Assembly: GCF_024653915.1 (NCBI RefSeq)
Contig: NZ_JANLGY010000004.1
Location: 62,001-126,000, forward strand
DNA length: 64,000 nucleotides
From: Sulfuricaulis sp.
GTDB lineage: Bacteria > Pseudomonadota > Gammaproteobacteria > Acidiferrobacterales > Sulfurifustaceae
Direction of reading: 5' to 3'
The position numbers and the translations under genes are program-made. This document shows, piece by piece, positions 21,238 through 29,757 of the stretch. Every line of letters begins with the position of its first letter. Position 1 is the first letter of the stretch. Below the pieces are notes generated by a model. The model was not told the DNA's origin. It saw nothing but the letters and a program-made list of their open reading frames with translations, and searched no databases.

Positions 21238-22035
21238 TTAAATCTGTTCCTGCAATTTCCGCAGAGCCTCCGGACTGCGCGCGAAACCGCGATTCGTGCG
21301 CACCAGAATGACCGAAATATTGTCCGGACCACCGCGTTCGTTGGCGGTGTCCACCATGTGTCGTGCGGTGGTTTCGAGATCGCGTCCGTGTTCGGTCAGC
21401 ATCATCTCGATATCGCCGTCGGCGAGGACGTCGTTCACGCCATCGGAGCAAAGCAGATAAACATCGTCGCTGTAGATGTCGTGCTCACTGACGTCGGCCT
21501 CCACGTCCGGATCGATACCGAGTGCGCGCGTGACCAGATTTTTGCCAACCGTCTGACGCGCCTCTTCCGCTGTGACGAGACCGCGGCTGACCAGCTCCTG
21601 CACCACCGAGTGGTCCTCGGTGACCTGTTCCAGGATGGTGTCGCGGAAACGATAGAGGCGCGAATCGCCGACATGACCGACACAGAGTTTATCGCCGTAG
21701 AAAAGGGCGACCACCACGGTCGAACCCATGCCGGCATTTTCCGGGTTCACGCGCGCGTGGGCATAGATTGCCTGGTTGGCCTGCTGGATGGCATCGCGCA
21801 CCAGCGCCACCTCAATACTGCCGCCGCTGGCGGCGTCTGAATCGGCCAGCGTGTTGACGACGTGACGCTGAATAGCCTCGACGGCAAGACGGCTGGCCAC
21901 TTCACCGGCGCGGTGGCCGCCCATGCCGTCCGCGACCACGACCAGCCCGGCCTCGGGCGTCATGACAATGCAGTCTTCATTCTGTTCGCGGATACGGCCG
22001 GGATCGGTCAGGCCGGTGATCAGGAGTGCGCTCAT
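21238..22035 (-). CDS. PP2C-family serine/threonine phosphatase
   Basis: 265 residues, a single PPM domain. Metal-binding and catalytic motifs are complete: REQNED (16-21), VVADGMGGH (33-41), GHVGDSRLY, LLCSDGV and GGPDNISVILV. This is the Stp1 type of compact bacterial phosphatase, expected to remove phosphate from Ser/Thr in a Mn2+/Mg2+-dependent way. The adjacent FHA gene downstream supports a role in phospho-signalling. The start ATG overlaps the stop of a 71-codon frame upstream that I do not consider a gene. Confidence 0.92.
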   Translation of the reverse strand: MSALLITGLTDPGRIREQNEDCIVMTPEAGLVVVADGMGGHRAGEVASRLAVEAIQRHVVNTLADSDAASGGSIEVALVRDAIQQANQAIYAHARVNPENAGMGSTVVVALFYGDKLCVGHVGDSRLYRFRDTILEQVTEDHSVVQELVSRGLVTAEEARQTVGKNLVTRALGIDPDVEADVSEHDIYSDDVYLLCSDGVNDVLADGDIEMMLTEHGRDLETTARHMVDTANERGGPDNISVILVRTNRGFARSPEALRKLQEQI

Positions 22036-22337
22036 GAGGTTCCCGGGCTTCGGGACAGTGGTGGCTGTGCCGGAAAGGGGCGGTAAAGGACCAGGATTTC
22101 CGTGGGCAGCGGGGTGGTGGTCATGGCGGATGTGTCAGCAAACTGTCCCTTCTCGATGTGTCCGGTTTTCGTGTGCATCGAAACCGCTCTTTGTGGCGCT
22201 GCGATGTTCCCAAGTATAGGTGCTTCTGTACGACATCCGGTGCGCATTTGGCGCCTGAAAATACTCAGGTTATATCTAGAATATACACCATGAATATTGA
22301 ATATTTATATGAATTTTATGATAAAAATTTGCGTGAT
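22036..22337. other. Intergenic region between PP2C and dapE
   Basis: About 300 bases. The half next to PP2C is GC-rich and holds a 71-codon minus-strand frame (22032-22247) without recognisable family. The half next to dapE (22257-22337) is strongly AT-rich, with TATATT-like sequences on both strands, and probably carries the PP2C promoter. No repeat or RNA gene was recognised. Confidence 0.5.
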
Positions 22338-23468
22338 TCAGAGTAACAGATTTTCCAGTATGCGACGGTAGACGCGCGCCAGCCGAGTGAGATCTTCCAC
22401 CGCGATACATTCGTCGATCTGATGGATCGTACGGTTGAGCGGCCCAATCTCGACCACCTCGGTACCCGTAGGGGCGATAAAGCGGCCGTCCGAGGTGCCG
22501 CCGCTGGTGGAAGCTTCCGCCTCAACCCCGAGCTCCTGCTTCACGGCCCGCCGCACCGACTCGATCAGGGCCGTGCCCCGCGTCAGAAATGGGTGGCCGG
22601 ACAGAATCCATTCGATCCGATGTTCCACGTGATGGCGCTTGAGGATTTCCTCAACCCGGCGGCGCAATTCGGCATCGGTCACGGCGGTTGAGAAACGAAA
22701 ATTAAACACCACCTCAAGCCGGCCGGGAATAACGTTCTCGGCCCCGGTTCCGCCGTGAATATTCGAAACCTGAAAGCTGGTGGGGGGGAAATCGGCATTG
22801 CCTTTGTCCCACTCGGCGGCGGTCAGCTCGGCCAAGGCCGGTGCCAGCATGTGAATGGGATTATTGGCCAGATGCGGGTAGGCCACGTGCCCCTGTTTGC
22901 CGTGCACGAACAGGCGCCCGGTCAGGGAGCCACGCCGACCGATTTTGATGGTGTCGCCCAGGGTTTTTACGCAGGATGGCTCGCCGACGATGCAGTGATC
23001 GATCTTGATGCCCTGCTTGCCGAGCCATTCCATGACCTTGATCGTGCCATGCACCGCCGGGCCTTCCTCGTCCGAGGTGATGAGCAGGCCGATGGCGCCC
23101 TTGTGCTCGGGATGCTTGGCCACAAAATCCTCAATGCCCGTGACAAACGCGGCCAACGAAGACTTCATGTCGGCGGCGCCACGGCCGTACAGGTGGCCAT
23201 CGCGCACCTCGGGCTTATACGGGTCGCTTTTCCAGGCCTCACGCGGGCCGGAGGGCACTACATCGGTATGTCCGGCGAACACCACCAGCGGCTTGGCACT
23301 GCCGCGCACGGCCCACAGGTTCTCGACATCGCCGAAGGGCAGGCGCTCGATCTTGAAGCCGAGCAACGCCAGGCGCTTGATCATGATTTCCTGGCAGCCT
23401 TCGTCGCGCGGCGTCTGCGACGGGCGCGCAATCAGCTCCATCGCCAGTTCAAGTGTTTTATCAGTCAT
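22338..23468 (-). CDS. dapE: Succinyl-diaminopimelate desuccinylase
   Basis: Zn-dependent hydrolase that releases succinate from N-succinyl-LL-diaminopimelate in lysine and peptidoglycan synthesis. 376 residues (E. coli 375). M20 metallopeptidase motifs: GHTDVVP (H67, D69), GRGAADMK (D100) and the catalytic TSDEEG (E134, E135); the C-terminal [10 protein letters not shown] and the Zn-binding His of NRTIHQIDE are present. Third gene of the dapC-dapD-dapE run on the minus strand. Its leader is a long A/T tract after a palindrome, without a Shine-Dalgarno sequence. Confidence 0.97.
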   Translation of the reverse strand: MTDKTLELAMELIARPSQTPRDEGCQEIMIKRLALLGFKIERLPFGDVENLWAVRGSAKPLVVFAGHTDVVPSGPREAWKSDPYKPEVRDGHLYGRGAADMKSSLAAFVTGIEDFVAKHPEHKGAIGLLITSDEEGPAVHGTIKVMEWLGKQGIKIDHCIVGEPSCVKTLGDTIKIGRRGSLTGRLFVHGKQGHVAYPHLANNPIHMLAPALAELTAAEWDKGNADFPPTSFQVSNIHGGTGAENVIPGRLEVVFNFRFSTAVTDAELRRRVEEILKRHHVEHRIEWILSGHPFLTRGTALIESVRRAVKQELGVEAEASTSGGTSDGRFIAPTGTEVVEIGPLNRTIHQIDECIAVEDLTRLARVYRRILENLLL

Positions 23469-23505
23469 TATTTATAACTTATTAATAAATATATAAAAAG
23501 ATTTG

Positions 23506-23617
23506 AACCGCCAAGACGCCAAGGACGCCAAGAAAATCGAAGGTGAATAAAAACTAAATCTAGAATATTTTCATTTTCATGTTTTTTTACTTGGCGCTCT
23601 TGGCGTCTTGGCGGTTA
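23506..23617. repeat. Intergenic palindrome 6 (CGCCAAG family)
   Basis: Left arm AACCGCCAAGACGCCAAGG plus ACGCCAAG (23506-23532), right arm CTTGGCGCTCTTGGCG plus TCTTGGCGGTT (23590-23616). The 57-nt loop is AT-rich. It lies between dapD and dapE, starting 6 nt beyond the dapD stop. Same family as 52119. Confidence 0.85.
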
Positions 23618-23623
23618 CAAAGA

Positions 23624-24445
23624 TCATATATCTCTTAACAGCTCATTAATGCCGACCTTGGAGCGGGTTTTTTCGTCGACCTGCTTCACGATCACGGCGC
23701 AGTAGAGACTGTATTTGCCATCGGCGGCGGGCAGGTTGCCCGAAACCACCACGGCGCCCTTGGGCACCCGGCCATAGGTCACCTCGCCGGTCATGCGGTT
23801 GTAGATCTTGGTACTTTTGCCGATGTACACCCCCATGGAAACCACCGCGCCTTCCTCGACGATGACCCCCTCGACGATCTCGGAACGGGCGCCGATGAAG
23901 CAATTGTCTTCAATAATGGTGGGCGCGGCCTGTATCGGCTCGAGCACGCCGCCGATGCCGACACCGCCGGAGAGATGCACGTTTTTGCCAATCTGGGCGC
24001 AGGAACCGACCGTGGACCAGGTGTCGACCATGGTGCCTTCGTCCACGTAGCCGCCGATGTTCACATAAGAAGGCATCAGTACCACCGAAGGGGCGATATA
24101 GGCGCCCCTGCGGATGGCCGCCGGCGGTACCACGCGGAAGCCGCCTTCGCGGAAGGCCTTGGAGTTGTAATCGCCGAACTTGGACGGCACCTTGTCCCAG
24201 TAATTGGTGTAGCCGCCCTTGATGAACTGGTTGTCCTCGATGCGGAAGTAGAGCAGCACCGCCTTTTTCAGCCATTCGTTGACCACCCACTGGCCGCCTT
24301 TCTTCTCGGCCACGCGCGCCTTGCCGCTATCCAGCAGGTTGATGGCCTCGTTCACGGCGTCCTTGACCAGCGTATCGACGTTGCGCGGGGTGATGGCGCC
24401 ACGGTGCTCGAAGGCCTCATTAATAATGGACTGTATGTCGCTCAT
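23624..24445 (-). CDS. dapD: Tetrahydrodipicolinate N-succinyltransferase
   Basis: Transfers succinyl from succinyl-CoA to tetrahydrodipicolinate, the step before DapC. 273 residues (E. coli 274). The N-terminal part ([19 protein letters not shown]) is followed by a left-handed beta-helix of hexapeptide repeats (about 105-235) including [20 protein letters not shown] and [24 protein letters not shown] lies 9 nt upstream of the ATG. Second gene of dapCDE; a 260-nt structured element separates it from dapC. Confidence 0.97.
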   Translation of the reverse strand: MSDIQSIINEAFEHRGAITPRNVDTLVKDAVNEAINLLDSGKARVAEKKGGQWVVNEWLKKAVLLYFRIEDNQFIKGGYTNYWDKVPSKFGDYNSKAFREGGFRVVPPAAIRRGAYIAPSVVLMPSYVNIGGYVDEGTMVDTWSTVGSCAQIGKNVHLSGGVGIGGVLEPIQAAPTIIEDNCFIGARSEIVEGVIVEEGAVVSMGVYIGKSTKIYNRMTGEVTYGRVPKGAVVVSGNLPAADGKYSLYCAVIVKQVDEKTRSKVGINELLRDI

Positions 24446-24480
24446 GGCTCTGTACCTTAAAATAGGAAAAACAAGGAATG

Positions 24481-24740
24481 GACAGGATTAACAGGGCGAA
24501 ACGGAGTAGTCGCCGATGTACTTAACGTACATCGGCGCCGTTGAGCGCCCGCACACGGATGTGCGGGCCGGGATAAACGAAGCCTCTGTCGCGACGCCAA
24601 GGAAGGCATACTTGCCGTCCGTGGCGTGACCACGAAGACCTCGACAGACCCCGGCCCCGCCATCCATGGCGGGGCGCTCGCCGGGGCGAAGACACGTTAA
24701 GTGTCTTCGCCCGTTTCCGGCTCGCCCTGTAAATCCTGTC
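24481..24740. repeat. Composite palindrome 7: CAGGATT arms around a multi-hairpin module
   Basis: Outer inverted repeat: GACAGGATTAACAGGGCGA (24481-24499) against TCGCCCTGTAAATCCTGTC (24722-24740), 18 of 19 bases paired. Inside, in order: an 11-bp stem with a TTAAC loop (24511-24537); a 9-bp stem with a CGGA loop (24547-24568); TCTGTCG/CGACAGA (24585-24591 with 24642-24648) enclosing ACGCCA/TGGCGT and a small GGCA/TGCC hairpin; an 8-bp CCCCGCCA stem (24655-24674); and a 12-bp stem with a GTTAA loop (24684-24712). It lies between dapC and dapD, so it would be transcribed in the minus sense within their mRNA. Function unknown. Confidence 0.85.
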
Positions 24741-24753
24741 AATTTAAAAATAG

Positions 24754-25962
24754 TTAACCCAGCGATTCTACATAATTTCGGATGCGCTGTGCGGCCTCGA
24801 TGCATTCAGGAAGCGGCGCCACCAGCGCCAGGCGCACGCGATTCTGGCCCGGGTTCACGCCCTCGAATTCGCGCGACAGGTAGGTTCCCGGCAGCACCAG
24901 TACGTTTTCACGCGCGTACAGCTCGCGCGTGAAGCGTTCATCGTCTTTTGGCAGTTTTGGCCACAGGTAAAACCCGGCCTCGGGTTTGTCTACGTCCAGC
25001 ACCGGCTTGAGGATTTCCAGCACGGCCTCGAACTTGGCGCGGTATTGCTCGCGATTGGAACGCACATGCGCCTCGTCGCTCCACGCCGCCGTACTCGCCG
25101 CCTGCGTCGGCGGCGGCAGGGCGCAGCCTTGGTAGGTGCGGTACTGGTGGTACTGCTGCATCAATTCGCCGTCGCCGGCGACGAAACCGGAACGCAGCCC
25201 CGGCAGACTGGAGCGCTTGGACAGGCTGTGGAACACGATACAGTGCCGGTAATCCTTGATGCCAAGATCGTTCGCCACTTGCAACAGCCCCACCGGCGGT
25301 TTGGCCTCGTCGAAATAGATTTCGGAATAGCATTCGTCCGAGGCAATAATGAAATTGTACTGTTGCGCCAGTTCAATCAACTTGGCGAAATCGTCATGCG
25401 TCAGTACCGCGCCGGTTGGGTTGCCGGGCGAGCAGACATACACCAGCGGCACCTTTTGCCAGATGTCTTCCGGCACACTCGCAAAATCCATGCGAAAGCC
25501 ATTGGCCTCGGTGGTGTTCAGAAAATACGGTCGCGCACCCGCCAGCAGCGCCGCGCCTTCGTAGATCTGGTAGAACGGGTTCGGCATGACCACCGACGGG
25601 CGTTGCGAGTTAACGCGCCGGTCAATGACGGCCTGCGCGATCGAGAACAGCGCCTCGCGTGTGCCGGCGACGGGCAGCACGTTGCGTTCCGGTTGCAGCG
25701 TGACTTTAGTGAGGTGAAAGCGACGCGTGGCCCAGAGGGCGATGGCCTGACGCAGCTCGGTCGCGCCCATCGTCACCGGGTAATTCGACAATCCCGCCAG
25801 ATTGGCTTTCAGGGCTTCCAAAACCAGGTTGGGTGCGGCATGCTGCGGCTCGCCCATGGAAAGACGAATCACGCTCTTGCCCGCGGGCGGAGCGATGCCC
25901 TGGATAAGCTGAGCGAGCCGTTGGAAAGGATAGGGCTGTAAGCTCGCGAGCCTGGAATTCAT
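24754..25962 (-). CDS. dapC: Succinyldiaminopimelate transaminase
   Basis: PLP aminotransferase that converts N-succinyl-2-amino-6-ketopimelate to N-succinyl-LL-DAP. 402 residues, fold type I. The PLP lysine is K249 in HSLSKRSSLPGLRSG; VCSPGNPTGAV and ASDECYSEIYFDE are the usual cofactor-binding blocks, and NRVRLALVAP carries the C-terminal carboxylate-binding Arg. The assignment to DapC rather than a general aspartate aminotransferase rests on its position directly before dapD and dapE. Divergent from the transporter gene at 26008 with 45 nt between. Confidence 0.92.
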   Translation of the reverse strand: MNSRLASLQPYPFQRLAQLIQGIAPPAGKSVIRLSMGEPQHAAPNLVLEALKANLAGLSNYPVTMGATELRQAIALWATRRFHLTKVTLQPERNVLPVAGTREALFSIAQAVIDRRVNSQRPSVVMPNPFYQIYEGAALLAGARPYFLNTTEANGFRMDFASVPEDIWQKVPLVYVCSPGNPTGAVLTHDDFAKLIELAQQYNFIIASDECYSEIYFDEAKPPVGLLQVANDLGIKDYRHCIVFHSLSKRSSLPGLRSGFVAGDGELMQQYHQYRTYQGCALPPPTQAASTAAWSDEAHVRSNREQYRAKFEAVLEILKPVLDVDKPEAGFYLWPKLPKDDERFTRELYARENVLVLPGTYLSREFEGVNPGQNRVRLALVAPLPECIEAAQRIRNYVESLG

Positions 25963-26007
25963 GGAGTCTGGTTTGTTAGAAAAAAAATATTATACGGTAA
26001 GCCCCTG

Positions 26008-26892
26008 ATGTCCTCCAACGACTCGCGGCGTTTTTACCCAGCCCTGGCCATGATGACCGGCGCCAGCCTGTGGGGCGTGATCTGGTATCCCATGCGCCTG
26101 CTCGAAGGCGGCGGCCTCGGCGGCATCTGGCTTACGCTCACGCTCTATGGTGCCGCGCTCGCCGTGAGCCTGCCGTTCACGCTCAAATCCCTGCCGGAAT
26201 TCACCCGCCAACCCGGCTGGCTGGCGCTGCTGATGCTCTCTGCCGGCTGGACCAACATCGCCTTCGTCGAGGCGGTGCTGGAAGGCAACATCCTGCGCGT
26301 GCTGCTGCTGTTCTATCTGTCGCCGCTGTGGGCCACGCTCATGGCCTGGGCCTTTCTGCGCGAGCACATCACGCGCATGGGGTTTGCGAGCCTCGTCATC
26401 GCCATGGGCGGCGCGCTGCTGATGCTGTGGAATCCCGTCCTCGGCGCGCCCTGGCCGCAGGGCAAGGCCGACTGGATGGCGCTCACGGCGGGTTTCGCCT
26501 TCGCGCTGTCCAACACCGTCACGCGCAAGCTGCACGACGTGTCCATCGAGGCGAAAGTTTTATCCGTCTGGGCCGGCGTCACGATTGTGGCGCTGGTCAT
26601 GATCGCGATGTTTTCCCTGCCTATGCCGCAACCATCGCTCACCATCTTTACTGGTGCCGTGGCGCTCGGCGTGTTCGGTATCCTGCTCATGACATTGCTG
26701 GTGCAGTATGGTGTGACGCACATGCCTGTGCATCGTTCGGCGGTGTTGGCTTTGATCGAGCTTGTCGCTGGCGCGATCGCGCAGCAACTTCTTACAGACG
26801 AGATTGTTACGGTGAGGGAGTGGATAGGGGGAGGGTTGATTGTGATTGGGGCTTATCTGTCGGCGAGGGCTTCATCGCCGAGGGATTATTAG
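26008..26892 (+). CDS. DMT-superfamily (EamA) transporter
   Basis: 294 residues with about ten hydrophobic segments, arranged as two EamA repeats (about 10-145 and 155-285). Membrane drug/metabolite transporter; the substrate cannot be read from sequence. Hydrophobic stretches include WLALLMLSAGWTNIAFVEAV and LVIAMGGALLMLW. It is GC-rich like the housekeeping genes. Divergent from dapC and convergent with the AT-richer GHKL gene 15 nt away. A role in amino-acid or metabolite export is a guess. Confidence 0.88.
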   Translation: MSSNDSRRFYPALAMMTGASLWGVIWYPMRLLEGGGLGGIWLTLTLYGAALAVSLPFTLKSLPEFTRQPGWLALLMLSAGWTNIAFVEAVLEGNILRVLLLFYLSPLWATLMAWAFLREHITRMGFASLVIAMGGALLMLWNPVLGAPWPQGKADWMALTAGFAFALSNTVTRKLHDVSIEAKVLSVWAGVTIVALVMIAMFSLPMPQPSLTIFTGAVALGVFGILLMTLLVQYGVTHMPVHRSAVLALIELVAGAIAQQLLTDEIVTVREWIGGGLIVIGAYLSARASSPRDY

Positions 26893-26907
26893 TCGATCTG
26901 CCTTCCT

Positions 26908-28893
26908 TTACGTTGTAGCTACTTCTTCCGTGGTCTCCTCAGTCAATACCCCTTTAAGGAATTTTGCATAGTGTTCCTGGAGATGCTTCAAGGATGCGCC
27001 TTTGTCAGCTTGGTATTCGAGGCTCTCTTGGAAGAACTGTAGCCGAGCGCGGTTCTGGTTGAGGACCTGCGCCCAAGTCTTAACATAAATTGAGCAGTTG
27101 TCCTTAGTGTGAATCCTACCGTTATTATTACTATCAGTCATCCGATACGATGCATAATCGCCATAGTCGTCGCTGATCACCCAGAAAACCCAATTCGTGT
27201 TCACACTACGAAAGCGCTCATCCTTAGTGACCGAGATTGTGTATTCTTCGATCTGCGTGATCTCTTTCTGGTTGATCTTGACTTTTGGTGCCTTAAGTTC
27301 GACGACAAGATGAGTCAATTCGTCCGCCTTATGGTGGCGGATTGAGCGTGAAAGCATCAAATCGATTATGCCGCGCTCTTTGGAGATGTGCTTTACGGGA
27401 TCATTGATTACAATGTCGTCCCCGAGGATTTTTCGGTGTTTGCGAAGAACCTCAGTAAGGGACTGATCATCAACCGAGAGGTTGTATTCCTCGCCGAATA
27501 GCCAGCAGTTCTCTGCGATGATGCGATGAAGTTGAGAGCGTTCCTTGAGCCGCTTCTTGCTATCGGCATCGAAAAGAATCGCTTCGAGTCCGGTAAGAAA
27601 CTTCAGCCGATCAGCAACGATCTTTGCCGCGCTGATGATCGAGGACAACGATACATCTCGCAGCAGTTCCGCAAGCTCTTCTTGTTTGCGTTTGGGGAGC
27701 TTGAGAACCTCTCCGAGGATGAGTTGAAGCTCTTCCGGACTTTTCTCGATCGCCTGCCGTAGCAAGCGCAGATGAAATGCCTTATTTTTCGTTGGTGTTG
27801 TCTCAAATTCGGGAATGTACTGAGCGACGTTCACGGCAACGATATCGAAGACTTGTCGCTCGACGTGTTCAACATTAGTCACGGCTTCCCCCTCATAGGG
27901 ATAAATCTTCTCTTCTTTCCAATCTTCAACAACTGTCTTCGCTTCCTGTGCAGCACGATTACGAAAGTAATCTCTGATTGCCTGTTGCGCTTCATCGATC
28001 ACAGCGATAACGGCCGAATTCATCTCAGCTAGCTCAAGCGTTCCTTCTTTCTGGAGTTTTGAAATATATGAGGATTTTAGGTAAGCAGAGAATTGATAAT
28101 TTCCGGTATGAAAACGCCGTTCCACTTGCGTTAATGGAAAACCCTTCTCATTACAGAGGTAAAGTGCTCGGCTGGTCACGGCACGCCATTCGATGATCTC
28201 CAGCCGTATTGGGTAGTTTTTGTCTTCTTCACTAATGTCGCTGAGATTGACTGTATGGCGAGAAGCAATTGCTTTATCTGGGTCGATCTGGGTTGAATCA
28301 ACTACTATCGAAATACCTTGATAGTCAGCCAAGTACAATGCAAAGATTTCTGTGAATTCTTGGATACCCGTTTCGGAGGTAATGGAACGGTAATCCTTAT
28401 GAAGCTCGGAGATAGTGAGAGTAACACCTCGCTTTTTTTCTTCAGGTGCTTTTGCTTCATCTGAAATGCGGACTTCCTGAATTTTGCCGGCGTTCATCGT
28501 AATCTTGAACGTCGACAGTTCATCCCCTTTGGGGTAGGTCACATCCCATTCCGCAAAACGACCGAGGGAAAAAGCCTTAAACCGGCCGCGACCGTCCTGA
28601 CCGTGCAGAAAACGGCCGTCTTTCTTTGTAACTGCACCAGGCCGCTTCCATGATCCACCGAGTTTTTTGAATAGCTCAGGGGCATCGGAAAAGGGCATTC
28701 CAAGACCATTGTCGGTGATAACAATAGCTGACATTGCATTGAGGTCGTTGTACTCAATGCGCACATCAATCGACGTTGCATCAGCGTCGAGCCCGTTCCA
28801 GATAAACTCCGCTACAGCCTGCACAGGCTGTGCCCGTGTTATCTTTTCTAAGAAATCCGACTGAACTTCGACGGGATAGGCGTGATCAGTCAT
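26908..28893 (-). CDS. GHKL (MORC/Hsp90-like) ATPase with C-terminal PD-(D/E)XK-like nuclease domain
   Basis: 661 residues. The N-terminal ATPase has an N box (E29 and N33 in AEFIWNGLDADAT), the G1 motif TDNGLGM (60-66) and the G2 motif GQDGRGR (98-104), the Bergerat fold of MutL, Hsp90 and MORC. A middle part (about 220-480) is mostly charged helices. The C-terminal region has the pattern IIDLML (D511), VVELKAP (E532, K534) and QIEEY, typical of PD-(D/E)XK nucleases. The gene is visibly AT-richer than its neighbours (one 60-base line in it is 42% GC against 67% in the adjacent transporter) and stands alone, so it was probably acquired. MORC-like ATPases fused or linked to nucleases are known from restriction and phage-defence loci; a defence role here is inference. 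No Shine-Dalgarno sequence was seen. The 229-nt gap to the next gene contains only a small hairpin, CCTCC/GGAGG, near 28981. Confidence 0.8.
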   Translation of the reverse strand: MTDHAYPVEVQSDFLEKITRAQPVQAVAEFIWNGLDADATSIDVRIEYNDLNAMSAIVITDNGLGMPFSDAPELFKKLGGSWKRPGAVTKKDGRFLHGQDGRGRFKAFSLGRFAEWDVTYPKGDELSTFKITMNAGKIQEVRISDEAKAPEEKKRGVTLTISELHKDYRSITSETGIQEFTEIFALYLADYQGISIVVDSTQIDPDKAIASRHTVNLSDISEEDKNYPIRLEIIEWRAVTSRALYLCNEKGFPLTQVERRFHTGNYQFSAYLKSSYISKLQKEGTLELAEMNSAVIAVIDEAQQAIRDYFRNRAAQEAKTVVEDWKEEKIYPYEGEAVTNVEHVERQVFDIVAVNVAQYIPEFETTPTKNKAFHLRLLRQAIEKSPEELQLILGEVLKLPKRKQEELAELLRDVSLSSIISAAKIVADRLKFLTGLEAILFDADSKKRLKERSQLHRIIAENCWLFGEEYNLSVDDQSLTEVLRKHRKILGDDIVINDPVKHISKERGIIDLMLSRSIRHHKADELTHLVVELKAPKVKINQKEITQIEEYTISVTKDERFRSVNTNWVFWVISDDYGDYASYRMTDSNNNGRIHTKDNCSIYVKTWAQVLNQNRARLQFFQESLEYQADKGASLKHLQEHYAKFLKGVLTEETTEEVATT

Positions 28894-29122
28894 GATGCTG
28901 TATGCTTTTCATTTTTTCATCCTTGCGCCCGCATAATCTCCTCGGCTCGATATTTTCCACTAATTATTAGAACTCTGATACCTCCCTATTCGGAGGCCTA
29001 ATTTTGTAAGCAATTCGCTGATTAACAGCAATTTATGACGGTAGGATTTGTTCATCGCCGCCACTGGCGATTCGCTAAATTTACATGCAATATCATGATC
29101 TCAACCACCAAGGAGCACGACG

Positions 29123-29236
29123 ATGAGCAAAGGCATGGACAGTAAGAAGCAGACCAAGAAGGAACCGGCCAAGACCATGAAGGAAAAACGCGCGGAGAAG
29201 CGGGCCAAGAAGGCGGCGCGGGGCGGCATGGCTTAG
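29123..29236 (+). CDS. Small Lys-rich protein, unknown function
   Basis: 37 residues: MSKGMDSKKQTKKEP, then AKTMKEKRAEKRAKK and AARGGMA. AAGGAG lies 9 nt before the ATG, an excellent ribosome site, and the product is strongly basic with a predicted helix. Similar short proteins starting MSKG.DSKK occur in many proteobacteria as I recall, but no function is known. Followed 50 nt later by a DoxX gene. It may bind nucleic acid through its charge, which is speculation. Confidence 0.65.
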   Translation: MSKGMDSKKQTKKEPAKTMKEKRAEKRAKKAARGGMA

Positions 29237-29286
29237 GGTCTTGGGGTTAATAGGCAACCGTCTTTCAACCAAAAGGGACTTTGAAA

Positions 29287-29691
29287 ATGAATACGGCATT
29301 CCTCAATTCGTGGCAGCCGCGCGCACTGGCGGTCCTGCGCATCATTACGGCGTATCTGTTTATGGCGCACGGCACCGCCAAGCTGTTCGGCATGCCGCAC
29401 CGGGCGATGTTTGACGAGTTACAGCTGATGTCGCTGGTGGGGCTCGCCGGGGTGCTGGAGGTCGGCGGCGGCGCGCTGCTGCTCATCGGGCTGTTCACGC
29501 GGCCGGTTGCGTTTGTCTTGTGCGGGTTCATGGCCGTGGCGTACTTCATGGCGCATGGAAACCAGGGGAACGCGCTGCTGCCGATGCTGAACGGAGGAGA
29601 GCTCGCGGTGCTCTACTGCTTCGTATTCCTGTATTTCGTCTTTGCGGGTGCCGGGGCCTGGAGCGCGGACGCGGCGCTGAAACGGCGGTAA
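29287..29691 (+). CDS. DoxX-family membrane protein
   Basis: 134 residues from ATG 29287 (an in-frame TTG lies two codons earlier). Four hydrophobic segments; the N-terminal LRIITAYLFMAHGTAKLFGMP, the GGGALLLIGLFTRPVAF block and the C-terminal LYCFVFLYFVFAGAGAWSADA are typical of DoxX/YphA proteins. These integral membrane proteins are linked to redox or sulfur metabolism in some organisms, but the precise role is unknown. Ends at a strong hairpin terminator shared with the convergent gene. Confidence 0.88.
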   Translation: MNTAFLNSWQPRALAVLRIITAYLFMAHGTAKLFGMPHRAMFDELQLMSLVGLAGVLEVGGGALLLIGLFTRPVAFVLCGFMAVAYFMAHGNQGNALLPMLNGGELAVLYCFVFLYFVFAGAGAWSADAALKRR

Positions 29692-29705
29692 GCGTTGCCA
29701 AACAC

Positions 29706-29730
29706 AAAAGCCGCCCACCGGGCGGCTTTT
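29706..29730. terminator. Bidirectional rho-independent terminator
   Basis: An 11-bp perfect stem AAAAGCCGCCC / GGGCGGCTTTT with an ACC loop, followed by TTTTG on the plus strand and preceded by an A run for the minus strand. It serves the doxX gene and the convergent secreted-protein gene. Confidence 0.9.
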
Positions 29731-29757
29731 GTTTATTTACGTCGGTTAGTTTCCTGA

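Noticed and set aside
22032-22247. 71-codon minus-strand frame whose stop overlaps the PP2C start (ATGA)
   Set aside because: The overlap is attractive, but the product is low-complexity, has no recognisable family and the frame lies in GC-rich leader sequence with no ribosome site.
24488-24805. 105-codon minus-strand frame through palindrome 7
   Set aside because: It runs through inverted repeat arms and hairpins and into the dapC end; the open frame is explained by the palindromic, GC-rich sequence.
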